From positions 1-40,163 of the forward strand of contig JBFHFS010000042.1 in NCBI GenBank assembly GCA_041583495.1: DNA of 40,163 bases, given 5' to 3'. The number at the start of each line of letters is the position of its first letter. Positions within the stretch are counted from its first letter, which is position 1. Source of the DNA: JBFHFS01 sp041583495. GTDB lineage: Bacteria; Bacteroidota; Bacteroidia; Bacteroidales; Marinilabiliaceae. Positions 16,892 through 25,290 of the stretch are shown one piece after another. The position numbers were made by a program, and so were the translations under genes. Below the pieces are notes generated by a model that worked only from the letters and a program-made list of their open reading frames with translations, was not told the origin of the DNA and did not search any database.

Positions 16892-17782
16892 CTACTCCCT
16901 ATACAGGTGGCTACCGACCAGTATCTTTGCGGGGGCAATGGTATACCAGGCACCGGGCAGAGCAGAAACAGCCGACAGAAAATAAAACAAAAGGCTGAGC
17001 GCAACGGCCTGTTCCTGCTGAAGGTTAAGGTACTGGGCGCCCATCAGAAAGGTAAATTCCCGGGCTCCGATTCCTCCCAGGGTGATGGGAATGGAAGCCA
17101 TTATGGCAGACAATAAGAATAGGAACAGATAGTTGTGGAAATCACCTGAAGCTGATGCTCCCAGGGCTTCCAAGATAAAGAGGGCGGCAACCATCTGGAG
17201 ACCCTGAATCAATATTGACCAGCCACTTATTGCCAGAAACGCCCCTTTTAACCCGGGTAAAACCCATCTCAGAAAAAGGTAAAGACCGATGAAGGGCAAT
17301 GGAATTACCAGAAACCACCATCCCTGGAAAGGAACTGCATAATCGATAAAATGAACCAGCACAACAAGATAAGCCACAATAACGGCAAGCCCGGAAAGGC
17401 GGTCGGCAAAAATAGCCCCCAGCACCTTTTTAACAGATGCCTTCAGGTGTTGTTTGAGCAGGTAGACTTTGAATCCATCTCCACCCACCCCGCCGGGAAG
17501 AAAAAGGTTGTAAAACAACCCCAGCCAATAAAGCTTCAAATTGGTTCTTTGAGTCAAAACAATTGGAACCTGTCGAAACAGAATATTTAACCGAAAAGAG
17601 GCGGCCACCTGTGAAAAAACGTAAATGCCTAAAGCCCCCACCAACCAGCGCCAGTTGGCTCCGCGCAAAGCCTGACCAATTTCTGAGATATCTATTTTAG
17701 TGGCGATGTACCAAATAATGGCACTGCTCATGATCAATTTCCCGACACCCTTAACGATGCGCAGAGTTTGTTTTTTTTCCAT
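16892..17782 (-). CDS. Lysylphosphatidylglycerol-synthase-type flippase-domain membrane protein
   Basis: A 296-residue inner-membrane protein with about eight hydrophobic helices, related to the N-terminal flippase domain of MprF and to the AglD2/UPF0104 family. Family marks are the paired FRLNILFRQ and NLFLPGGVGGDGFKVYLLKQH segments, and IMASIPITLGGIGAREFTFLMG near the C terminus. It lacks the soluble synthase domain of MprF, so it should move or bind a lipid rather than charge it with an amino acid. It follows the radical SAM gene by 43 bases on the same strand, so the two are probably co-transcribed. The cargo is unknown. Confidence 0.82.
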   Translation of the reverse strand: MEKKQTLRIVKGVGKLIMSSAIIWYIATKIDISEIGQALRGANWRWLVGALGIYVFSQVAASFRLNILFRQVPIVLTQRTNLKLYWLGLFYNLFLPGGVGGDGFKVYLLKQHLKASVKKVLGAIFADRLSGLAVIVAYLVVLVHFIDYAVPFQGWWFLVIPLPFIGLYLFLRWVLPGLKGAFLAISGWSILIQGLQMVAALFILEALGASASGDFHNYLFLFLLSAIMASIPITLGGIGAREFTFLMGAQYLNLQQEQAVALSLLFYFLSAVSALPGAWYTIAPAKILVGSHLYRE

Positions 17783-17825
17783 ATAACTGTTGGATCATTT
17801 TATTATCCCGGAATCCACCCGGACT

Positions 17826-19124
17826 CTACAACATCATTTGTGCCAATTCTTCCTCATAGAAGAAACTTTCCTTGCCAAAGGCCGGTTCTAATTCGTCGAT
17901 CCACATGGCACGAGGGTTATATTTGGCAAAGAATGGACGCCCCACCCACTCAGGGTTGCGGGCTTGAATAAATTCAAGCACAAAAACCTTTTCTCCATTC
18001 ACCTCCGAAACACCCACAACTCGTATCTTACCGGGTGTACATGACATACTGGGCCCCCGAACCGTCCTGCAAAGGCCACTCACGTGGGAATAGGCCTTGA
18101 TGAAAATCTCAGATGCCCTGTTCAGCGACACCCCGAAATAATCACGTGCCCCGGTATCACGTGCCACAAACATATAGTATGGAACCATCCCCATATTGAC
18201 CTGCTTGGTCCACATCTCAGACCATAATTCCCCCCTGGCATTGATATGGTTCAGCAGAGGAGACTGGGTTCGTATCTGGGCGCCCGTGGAATAAATTCTC
18301 GAAACAGCTTTTTCCACGGCCGCGGGACTCAACTCCCGTGGATGATTAAAATGTGCCATAAAGGCCAGGGATTTGCCAGCCCTGGTAACTTTTTCGAAAA
18401 CCCTCAGCACCTCATCGGCATCCTTATCGGTAAGAAATCGGTATGGCCAGAACGACAAAGACTTGCTCCCGATACGAATGTTTTTAACATGGGGTAAATC
18501 AGCCTCCAGTATTCGCGTGATATAGGCATCCAACAAAGAAGCCTTCATAATCATAGGATCACCTCCCGTGAACAAGACATCGGTAATCTCAGGATGCGCC
18601 TTCAAATAATCCACCATATAATCGGCCTGCTTCATGGAAAAAATAAATTCACGATTCCCGGCAAACTGCGACCAACGAAAACAAAAAGTACAAAAGGCAT
18701 GGCACGATTGCCCCGGAGAAGGAAAAAACAGAATCGTCTCATCGTATTTATGTTGAAGACCAGGAAGTCTTTTTCCACGAAAGAGGGGCACATTGGAAAG
18801 CTGACCCGCCGGGTTGGGGTTCAGGCTCCGGTGGATAACGTCTGCTGTTTCCCGGATCTTCGACCGATCTGCACCGGACTCCAGCACGGCCGACATCGAA
18901 TTAAAATCTTCGGTTTTCAGCATTTTCCGTTGCGGGAAATTCATTTTAAAAAGAGGGTCTTCATGACAGTTATCCCAATCGATCAGCTCATTAACCACAT
19001 AATTATTGGTCTTAAAGGGCAGCACATGCCCTACCACCTCGATATTCAAAAGGTCTTGTTGATTGAGCTTTTCAATCTGAGGGATTTGACGATAATTATG
19101 CAATGAATAAACCTGATACTTCAT
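17826..19124 (-). CDS. Divergent lysine-2,3-aminomutase-like radical SAM protein
   Basis: A 432-residue cytosolic radical SAM protein of the KamA class. The iron-sulfur motif CxxxCxxC is Cys141-x3-Cys145-x2-Cys148 (SCHAFCTFCFRW). It is followed by the SAM-binding strand DVLFTGGDPMIM. The N-terminal region (LPFKTNNYVVNELIDWDNCHEDPLFK) matches the mutase lead-in. Canonical mutases bind PLP through Lys in PGGGGK. Here the equivalent reads CTPGKIRVVG, so Lys366 remains but the glycine loop is shortened. The usual CRxCTRRR after the cluster is also changed (CFRWSQF). The enzyme therefore may act on a different substrate or without PLP. A glutamate or lysine aminomutase is the default alternative. 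It precedes the flippase-like gene. Confidence 0.8.
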   Translation of the reverse strand: MKYQVYSLHNYRQIPQIEKLNQQDLLNIEVVGHVLPFKTNNYVVNELIDWDNCHEDPLFKMNFPQRKMLKTEDFNSMSAVLESGADRSKIRETADVIHRSLNPNPAGQLSNVPLFRGKRLPGLQHKYDETILFFPSPGQSCHAFCTFCFRWSQFAGNREFIFSMKQADYMVDYLKAHPEITDVLFTGGDPMIMKASLLDAYITRILEADLPHVKNIRIGSKSLSFWPYRFLTDKDADEVLRVFEKVTRAGKSLAFMAHFNHPRELSPAAVEKAVSRIYSTGAQIRTQSPLLNHINARGELWSEMWTKQVNMGMVPYYMFVARDTGARDYFGVSLNRASEIFIKAYSHVSGLCRTVRGPSMSCTPGKIRVVGVSEVNGEKVFVLEFIQARNPEWVGRPFFAKYNPRAMWIDELEPAFGKESFFYEEELAQMML

Positions 19125-19594
19125 AGAAACTTTTTATAATGTTCGAAAAAACACAAAGAAAATGCACCCAATACTCCTTCACGATAAAGGAACTCTCAGG
19201 CCCGAAGAAAACCCCATATTGCTGTGGTGGCAATGGAAAGAAAAAAACGCTCATGAATGACTGCCGAGAAGGCTTACTTCGAACCCTCCAACTCCAAACA
19301 TCAACTTCCCGCAAAAAAACTTTTCACGTATCCTTACAAATATACCAAAAAGGGCAAAGACTGCCAACCAGATAACCTGACCGAAATAAGGGGATAACAC
19401 ACCGGCAAAAAGTTCTTTTTAGGGAGACAACGAGTCTTTCTGAACAAAGGCGACCATCCCCACATCGTGTTTCCTCTTAGGAGTTGTATAAATAGAACAA
19501 TTTTACTCCAGGGTAAGTTCACAAGTTCCTCTCACCGATAAGGGTCGATCTGAAGGGGTCAGGGCCCTTCCAATCAAGAAACAGAGAGGTAAAT
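19125..19594. other. 470-base intergenic region between rodA and the radical SAM gene
   Basis: I see no credible gene on either strand; the short frames here lack family features or good starts. The left part would be a leader of about 200 bases for the radical SAM gene. On the minus strand it contains TCCTT-loop-AAGGA and CCATTGC/GCAATATGG hairpins. The right part, next to the rodA stop, shows no clear hairpin plus T-tract terminator. Confidence 0.5.
19337..19367 (-). promoter_or_regulatory. Candidate promoter for the radical SAM/flippase pair
   Basis: Minus-strand TATATTTG (19344-19337) fits TAnnTTTG, with TTG (19367-19365) 20 bases upstream as the -33 element. The predicted start near 19330 leaves a leader of about 200 bases. 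Confidence 0.5.
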
Positions 19595-21016
19595 CTACCG
19601 AATCAGTTCCGTTCGGTTGGTGTCGAGCTTGAGAAAGATGAAGAGCAAAATGGTAAAGCCCCAAAAAGAGGAGCCCCCATAGCTAAAAAAAGGCAGAGGA
19701 ATACCAATAACGGGGGCAAGACCAATGGTCATCCCGATATTAATGGCGACGTGAAAAAAAAAGATCGCGGCCACTCCATAACCGTACACCCTGCTAAAAT
19801 CGGAGTGCTGTCGTTCGGCCAAAGAAATAATGCGGAAGATGAGGAATATGAAAATGATTAAAACTGACGTTGTTCCAACAAATCCCCACTCTTCCCCTAC
19901 GGTGCAAAAGATAAAATCGGTGCTTTGCTCGGGAACGAAATCGAACTTGGTTTGCGTGCCCTGCAAAAAGCCTTTGCCCAAAAAGCCACCAGATCCAATG
20001 GCTATCTTCGACTGATTTACATTGTAGCCAGCTCCCAGAGGGTCTTCCTCCAGCCCAAGCATCACCAGAATACGGGTTCGCTGGTAGTCGGACAATACCT
20101 GTTCGAAAAAGAAATGAGTCGAAAAAGTAAATCCGATCATTCCCCATAGCAGCAGAGCGCCCAACCCTACAAAGGGATATCGTTTCACCAACGCTTTAAT
20201 CCCGATAAAAATCGTGGCCGCTCCAAGCCCCGCCAGCAAAAACATTGTTTTTGGCATCTCGGCATCCATAAGCTTGTATATACCCAGTGCAATAACGAAT
20301 GGAACAGCAACAATCAAGAAGGCTTTCAAGGAATTTTTTCGCCCACCATAAAAGAACAGAAATACCAGAAATAAGAATCCCAGAATCAATACGATGTATA
20401 AACTACTCAACATCAAGGAAAGAACAAAAACCAACCCTGCCACCATCCCAAAGAGAAGAACCAGGGGAGACATGCCCTCCCTAAAAAAGACCATAAAGAA
20501 GGCCAGATAAACCAACGCCGAGCCCGTATCATTTTGAAGCAATATGATCACGAAAGGTAAAAAGAGAACTAAGCCAAGCTTCAGGGTATCCTGGAGCCTG
20601 GTCATCTTAAAATTAAACCGGCTCATAATTCTGGCCAGAGCCAGATTGGTGGCCACCTTAGCCATCTCAGCAGGCTGAATCCGGATAGATCCTATCTCAA
20701 ACCAGGCTCTGGCCCCATTAATCTCTGTTCCAAACAACAAGGCAGCCAGTAGTAAAAAAATACTTAGGCCATAAAAAATGAAGGAAAATTCCAGGAAGAA
20801 TTTACTGTCTATCAACATTAGTCCCCCAATCATAACCAGGGCAAGACCAATCCAGATAAGTTGCTTAAAATACTCCTTCGAGAAATCAAACAGGAAGGCC
20901 TCACCGGGATTTGTGTTGGCCGCATAGATGTTTATCCAGCCAAAGCCCACCAGTAACAGGTAGACCAGGATGGTTATCCAATCGAGAGTTTTATAGATCC
21001 TAATATCTTTTCTCAT
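19595..21016 (-). CDS. rodA: RodA, SEDS peptidoglycan glycosyltransferase
   Basis: A 473-residue inner-membrane polymerase of the elongasome that links lipid II into glycan strands and works with PBP2. It has about ten membrane helices. SEDS marks include NGARAWFEIGSIRIQPAEMAKV, the periplasmic loop Asp in LSDYQRTRIL, GAGYNVNQSKIAIGSGG.LGKG.LQGTQTKFDFVPEQSTDFIF, and the C-terminal GIPLPFFSYGGSSFWG. The start (MRKDIRIYKTLDW) overlaps the end of mrdA by 17 bases, suggesting coupled translation. It is the last gene of the shape operon. Confidence 0.96.
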   Translation of the reverse strand: MRKDIRIYKTLDWITILVYLLLVGFGWINIYAANTNPGEAFLFDFSKEYFKQLIWIGLALVMIGGLMLIDSKFFLEFSFIFYGLSIFLLLAALLFGTEINGARAWFEIGSIRIQPAEMAKVATNLALARIMSRFNFKMTRLQDTLKLGLVLFLPFVIILLQNDTGSALVYLAFFMVFFREGMSPLVLLFGMVAGLVFVLSLMLSSLYIVLILGFLFLVFLFFYGGRKNSLKAFLIVAVPFVIALGIYKLMDAEMPKTMFLLAGLGAATIFIGIKALVKRYPFVGLGALLLWGMIGFTFSTHFFFEQVLSDYQRTRILVMLGLEEDPLGAGYNVNQSKIAIGSGGFLGKGFLQGTQTKFDFVPEQSTDFIFCTVGEEWGFVGTTSVLIIFIFLIFRIISLAERQHSDFSRVYGYGVAAIFFFHVAINIGMTIGLAPVIGIPLPFFSYGGSSFWGFTILLFIFLKLDTNRTELIR

Positions 21017-22847
21017 GAATCAAATCAGCCTCCAACATTCGTTTTTCAATCCACTTTCGTTTGTCCGATATTTTACGGTTAAGATAATACTCAATTATCA
21101 AACTCGAAATAGGTGCTCCGTAGGTGGCGCCAAAGGAACCATTTTCCACATAAGTAGCCACAACAATTTTGGGATCCTCTTTCGGGGCAAAAGAAATAAA
21201 GATGCTATGATCGTCCCCATGTGGGTTTTGGGCGGTTCCCGTTTTCCCGCAAATAGAGATGCCGTCAATACGGGCAATGCCTGCCGTACCCCCTTCGCCT
21301 CCCCATACAGCCTGTTCCATGCCATCGATAACCGGACCAAAAAATTCTTTATTGATCTCTACATCATGCTTCTTTTTAAACCGGGAAGGGATGGTGTCGT
21401 TCTCAACCTCCTTTAACACATGAGGAACCATCCAGTAACCCCTGTTAGCGATTACCGCCGTCATATTGGCCATCTGTAGCGGAGTGGTAAGCAATTCTCC
21501 CTGACCAATGGCCAAAGAGATAACGGTGAGCGAGCTCCAACGCCCGTCGTAAATACGATCGTAATAACGGCTATTGGGCACGAACCCACGGTTCTCACTG
21601 CTAAAATCTGTCCCCAGCCGGTATCCAAAGCCAAACTTAACCAGGTAATCCTTCCACTTATCCAATCCAACTTTGGAAGAGCCGTATACCCGATTGTCCA
21701 GCACACTTCTAAACACATTACAATAATAGGCGTTGCACGACATCTTAATAGAGGAGGCTAAATCGAGTGGACTCCGGTGAGAGTGACAACCCACCGAAAG
21801 CCCTCGGGTATGATAGCCCATCTGACAACCATAAAGGGTATTAGGAAACAACACGCCCTCTTGTTGACCGATAAGCGCCATGAGCGGTTTAAAGGTAGAG
21901 CCCGGAGGATAGCCCGACATGATAGCCCTGTTTAATAACGGGAAGAGCGTATCGGACGACAAAACCGGAAAATTGTTGTTTCGCTCCCGACCTACCAGAA
22001 GTGAGGGATCGTATGTGGGCGCCGAAACCATTGCCAGAATCTCCCCCGTAGAGGGATCGATGGCTACAATACTGCCGGTTTTGTTTTGCATCAGTTGTTC
22101 CCCATAGGCCTGAAGTTCCATATCGAGGGTCAGCGTCAGGTCTTTCCCCGAGGTGGCGGGGGCATCTATTTTTCCATCGTGAAAAGCCCCCTTCTCACGG
22201 CCATGAACATCCACCAACACATAACTGGAGCCTTTACTACCTCTCAAAACATTCTCGTACGACTGCTCCACCCCACTGATTCCCCAATAGTCACCGCGCG
22301 AATAATAAGACTCTTTTTTTAGTTCGCCATCTCCAATCTCCCCCACATAACCCAAAACATGAGCGGCATTTGGGTACTCATATTTTCGAAGGATTCTTCG
22401 TTGCCCAAAAAAGCCCTTAAACTTGTACAGTTTTTCCTGAAAGACACCATATTGCTCGGCTGAGAGCTGTTTGAAAAATACGGAAGGCTTATAGGAAGAT
22501 ATTTGGGGAGTCTTCAACTTTTCGTAAAGTTCGAGAAACAACTCGTCTACTTTTTCGCGACTCACCCCCAGGCTTTGGCAAAACTCAGCCGTATCGAAAG
22601 GCACCACTTCGCGGGGCACCACCATAACATCGTAGACCGCCTGGTTGGAAACCAGCAATTTCCCGTTTCGGTCGTAGATGAGGCCTCGCGAAGGATATTC
22701 TGTGATTTTTCGGCGGGTATTACTTTCGGCCGAATATTTATAGGAAGGGTCGTACACCTGCAACATAAAGAGCCTGAAGATGAAGACCACACCTACCAGC
22801 CCCAGAAATGCACCAATAATTAATGTCCTGTTATTAACTCCTTCCAC
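21000..22847 (-). CDS. mrdA: Penicillin-binding protein 2 (elongasome transpeptidase)
   Basis: A 615-residue class B PBP that crosslinks peptidoglycan during side-wall growth. It has one N-terminal membrane helix (about 10-30), a dimerisation or pedestal domain with YPSRGLIYDRNGKLLVSN, and a transpeptidase domain. The active-site motifs are Ser317-x-x-Lys320 (PPGSTFKPL), SCN (370-372) and KTG (535-537). A Cys/His group (Cys341, Cys354, His355/His357, Cys371) lies where the E. coli and Acinetobacter PBP2 zinc site is found. Its start is 13 bases from the mreD stop and its end overlaps rodA. Confidence 0.96.
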   Translation of the reverse strand: MEGVNNRTLIIGAFLGLVGVVFIFRLFMLQVYDPSYKYSAESNTRRKITEYPSRGLIYDRNGKLLVSNQAVYDVMVVPREVVPFDTAEFCQSLGVSREKVDELFLELYEKLKTPQISSYKPSVFFKQLSAEQYGVFQEKLYKFKGFFGQRRILRKYEYPNAAHVLGYVGEIGDGELKKESYYSRGDYWGISGVEQSYENVLRGSKGSSYVLVDVHGREKGAFHDGKIDAPATSGKDLTLTLDMELQAYGEQLMQNKTGSIVAIDPSTGEILAMVSAPTYDPSLLVGRERNNNFPVLSSDTLFPLLNRAIMSGYPPGSTFKPLMALIGQQEGVLFPNTLYGCQMGYHTRGLSVGCHSHRSPLDLASSIKMSCNAYYCNVFRSVLDNRVYGSSKVGLDKWKDYLVKFGFGYRLGTDFSSENRGFVPNSRYYDRIYDGRWSSLTVISLAIGQGELLTTPLQMANMTAVIANRGYWMVPHVLKEVENDTIPSRFKKKHDVEINKEFFGPVIDGMEQAVWGGEGGTAGIARIDGISICGKTGTAQNPHGDDHSIFISFAPKEDPKIVVATYVENGSFGATYGAPISSLIIEYYLNRKISDKRKWIEKRMLEADLIHEKRY

Positions 22848-22860
22848 TTAGCATCATCTT

Positions 22861-23379
22861 TTACACTGTTCGTGTATCATTACGGGCAAAAAGCATCACA
22901 ATAAAAATAAATAAAAGGGTGAACAAGCTGCTGACAATACTTTTCCACAGGGTGGCACCAAATCGGGCAAAAGAGAATGCCTCAACATAAAACAAAAACA
23001 GATGATGCATGGCCACCAACAGGATGGTATACATAAAGAACCAGCCAAAGCCGTAGTGAGCAGGAACAGGCAGCTTCCCGGCTTCATAACCATCACGCGG
23101 GGCAATGGCACGAAGAACTATGGGCCGCATAAAAGCCAAAAATACGGTGGCAGCAGCATGCAGACCAAATGTATTCATAAAAACATCAATGGTTATCCCG
23201 GTAATAAACCCCAATGCCAGCAACAACCATTTTGGCGTCGAAAAAGGCAGGGTAATAATAAACAAAACATACACATAGGGATTCAGATAACCGCTAAACT
23301 GCAGGTTATTGAGCAACAGCACCTGTAACAATACAAATACCACAAAATTAAAGATATACCGGGGAAGCAGATTAATCAT
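22861..23379 (-). CDS. mreD: Rod-shape determining protein MreD
   Basis: A small (172-residue) integral membrane protein with about five or six helices and little soluble sequence, as expected for MreD. Segments such as YVYVLFIITLPFSTPKWLLLALGFITGITIDVF and GLHAAATVFLAFMRPIVLR match the family pattern (a TG...D.F...G.HA core). It links MreC and MreB to the PBP2/RodA machine. It overlaps the end of mreC by 8 bases. Confidence 0.93.
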   Translation of the reverse strand: MINLLPRYIFNFVVFVLLQVLLLNNLQFSGYLNPYVYVLFIITLPFSTPKWLLLALGFITGITIDVFMNTFGLHAAATVFLAFMRPIVLRAIAPRDGYEAGKLPVPAHYGFGWFFMYTILLVAMHHLFLFYVEAFSFARFGATLWKSIVSSLFTLLFIFIVMLFARNDTRTV

Positions 23380-24202
23380 TCTCGCTCATATTTTCCAGTT
23401 CACGTTGTTCGGGGGCAAATAGTTTTTCTATCACTTCCACATAATGCAGCTTTTTAAAATCCACCGACAACAAGACTCTGATATCGTAAAAGCCCTCGCC
23501 CTCATCCAGGGAAACCTCATCGATGGTTCCAATAAGAATACCCTCGGGAAAGATGGACGAAAACCCACTGGAAACCACGGCGTCACCAACCGAGGGAGAG
23601 GCGTGTGCGGGAATTTCATTGAGTTGGGCATGTCGGTACGATCGGCCATCCCATTCCAGGGAACCAAAAAAACCGGTTTCCTTGAGCCGGGCAGACACCT
23701 TAAGCCGGGTATTTAACAGGGAGATTACCGTGGCATAATGCTCCGACACATTCAAAACCACCCCTACCAACCCTCTGGTGGAGATCACCCCCATATCAGG
23801 CTTGAGGCCATTGACCGATCCTTTATTTAAGGTGAGATAGTTAAAGTGTTGGTTTACGGAGTTGTTGACGACCCTGGCAGAGCGGTACCTTAATTCATGC
23901 TGGGTCAGACTGTCGTAGGCGGTGTTAAAATAGTCTTTCGACTGTTCGAAAGTAGAGGGCAGCTGCCCCCTCAAAAAGGCATTCTCGGCAGCCAGATCAT
24001 TATTCACCTGTTTGAGGAAGAAATACTGAACCACATTACTGAACTTTTTATAAACAACGCCACTGACTTTATTGGCCGAGCTTACATAAATCTCGCGGTG
24101 GTAACGGCTATAATTAAATATGAAATAAAAACATAGTGCTTCAAGCAGCAGAAACAGCAACAGAGCGTGATAGCGGATGATGAAACGAAAAAAGTTTCTC
24201 AT
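23372..24202 (-). CDS. mreC: Rod-shape determining protein MreC
   Basis: A 276-residue bitopic protein. It has an N-terminal membrane helix (about 10-30), a coiled coil (about 65-85: LKQVNNDLAAENAFLRGQL) and two periplasmic beta domains with YLTLNKGSVNGLKPDMGVIS.RGLVGVV and DAVVSSGFSSIFPEGILIGTI, both typical of MreC. MreC activates PBP2. The gene starts 45 bases after mreB and runs 8 bases into mreD. Confidence 0.95.
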   Translation of the reverse strand: MRNFFRFIIRYHALLLFLLLEALCFYFIFNYSRYHREIYVSSANKVSGVVYKKFSNVVQYFFLKQVNNDLAAENAFLRGQLPSTFEQSKDYFNTAYDSLTQHELRYRSARVVNNSVNQHFNYLTLNKGSVNGLKPDMGVISTRGLVGVVLNVSEHYATVISLLNTRLKVSARLKETGFFGSLEWDGRSYRHAQLNEIPAHASPSVGDAVVSSGFSSIFPEGILIGTIDEVSLDEGEGFYDIRVLLSVDFKKLHYVEVIEKLFAPEQRELENMSEND

Positions 24203-24247
24203 TATTTATTCCAGAGCATTAATATATAACCACCTTCAGTAGTCCAT

Positions 24248-25276
24248 TCATCGAATCAGGAAAGAGAATTTATGTCTGTTTTTCAATGCAATGCCGGTAC
24301 CCCGTCCCACTGCATGTAAGGGATTCTCGGCAATATGAAAGGGAATATTGATCTTGTCGGTCAACCGTCGGTCCAAACCTCTCAACAAGGCACCGCCACC
24401 GGCCAGATAGATTCCATTATTTACAATATCGGAATACAATTCGGGAGGTGTTTGTTCCAGGGCATTGAGAATGGCGGTCTCCATTTTTGAGATGGATTTT
24501 TCCAGACAATGAGAGATCTCCTGATACGAAACGGGCACCTCGATAGGAAGAGCCGTCATTTGGTTAGGCCCTTGAACGATATAATCGGCTGGCGGATCAT
24601 CCAGCTCCGGTAGAGCGGAGCCCACTCTGATTTTAATCTCTTCGGCGGTACGTTCCCCAATCTTAATATTGTGTTGACGCCTCATATACTCCATGATATC
24701 GGCCGTAAGGTCATCCCCGGCAATACGGATCGACATATTGGTAACAATGCCCCCCAAAGAGATCACGGCAATCTCGGTGGTTCCACCACCTATGTCCACC
24801 ACCATGTTACCCACAGGAGCCTCCACGTCAAGTCCGATACCCAGGGCAGCAGCCATGGGTTCGTATATCATATATACCTCACGTCCGCCGGCATGTTCGC
24901 CGGAATCGCGCACGGCCCTTATCTCCACCTCAGTACTTCCCGAGGGGATACAAATCACCATGGTAAGCGAAGGGGTGAAGAGGCTTTTCTTTTTATCCTG
25001 ATTAATCATCTTAATCATGCCTCTGATCATTTGCTCAGCGGCGTTAAAATCGGCAATAACGCCATCGCGCAGAGGCCTGATGGTATATATATTACCATGC
25101 GTTTTTCCTTGCATCTGCCTGGCCTTCTCACCGATGGCAATCAGTTTGTCGGTACGACGGTCCAGGGCAACGATACTGGGTTCATCTACAACGATCTTAT
25201 CATTTTGTATGATGATGGTATTCGCCGTGCCTAGATCCATGGCCAACTCTTGCGACAAAAATGAAAACAATCCCAT
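24248..25276 (-). CDS. mreB: Actin-like shape protein MreB
   Basis: A 342-residue membrane-associated ATP-binding filament protein that organises side-wall synthesis. It has the actin-fold phosphate loops AMDLGTANTIII and DIGGGTTEIAVISLGG, plus the adenosine motif NNGIYLAGGGALLRGLDRRL. The amino-terminal MGLFSFLSQE is a short hydrophobic or amphipathic membrane tether. The length is standard. It lies 14 bases downstream of purH, a linkage that is common in this phylum and probably puts the shape genes under the purH promoter. Confidence 0.97.
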   Translation of the reverse strand: MGLFSFLSQELAMDLGTANTIIIQNDKIVVDEPSIVALDRRTDKLIAIGEKARQMQGKTHGNIYTIRPLRDGVIADFNAAEQMIRGMIKMINQDKKKSLFTPSLTMVICIPSGSTEVEIRAVRDSGEHAGGREVYMIYEPMAAALGIGLDVEAPVGNMVVDIGGGTTEIAVISLGGIVTNMSIRIAGDDLTADIMEYMRRQHNIKIGERTAEEIKIRVGSALPELDDPPADYIVQGPNQMTALPIEVPVSYQEISHCLEKSISKMETAILNALEQTPPELYSDIVNNGIYLAGGGALLRGLDRRLTDKINIPFHIAENPLHAVGRGTGIALKNRHKFSFLIR

Positions 25277-25290
25277 TGATTCTTTTTTTT

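Noticed and set aside
19140..19260. Glycine riboswitch suggested by a CTCTCAGGC string
   Set aside because: The other required blocks (GGAGAG and GCCGAAGGGG) are absent.
19139..19375. 78-codon plus-strand frame between rodA and the radical SAM gene
   Set aside because: No family resemblance, lysine/arginine-rich low-complexity content, and opposite to the likely leader.
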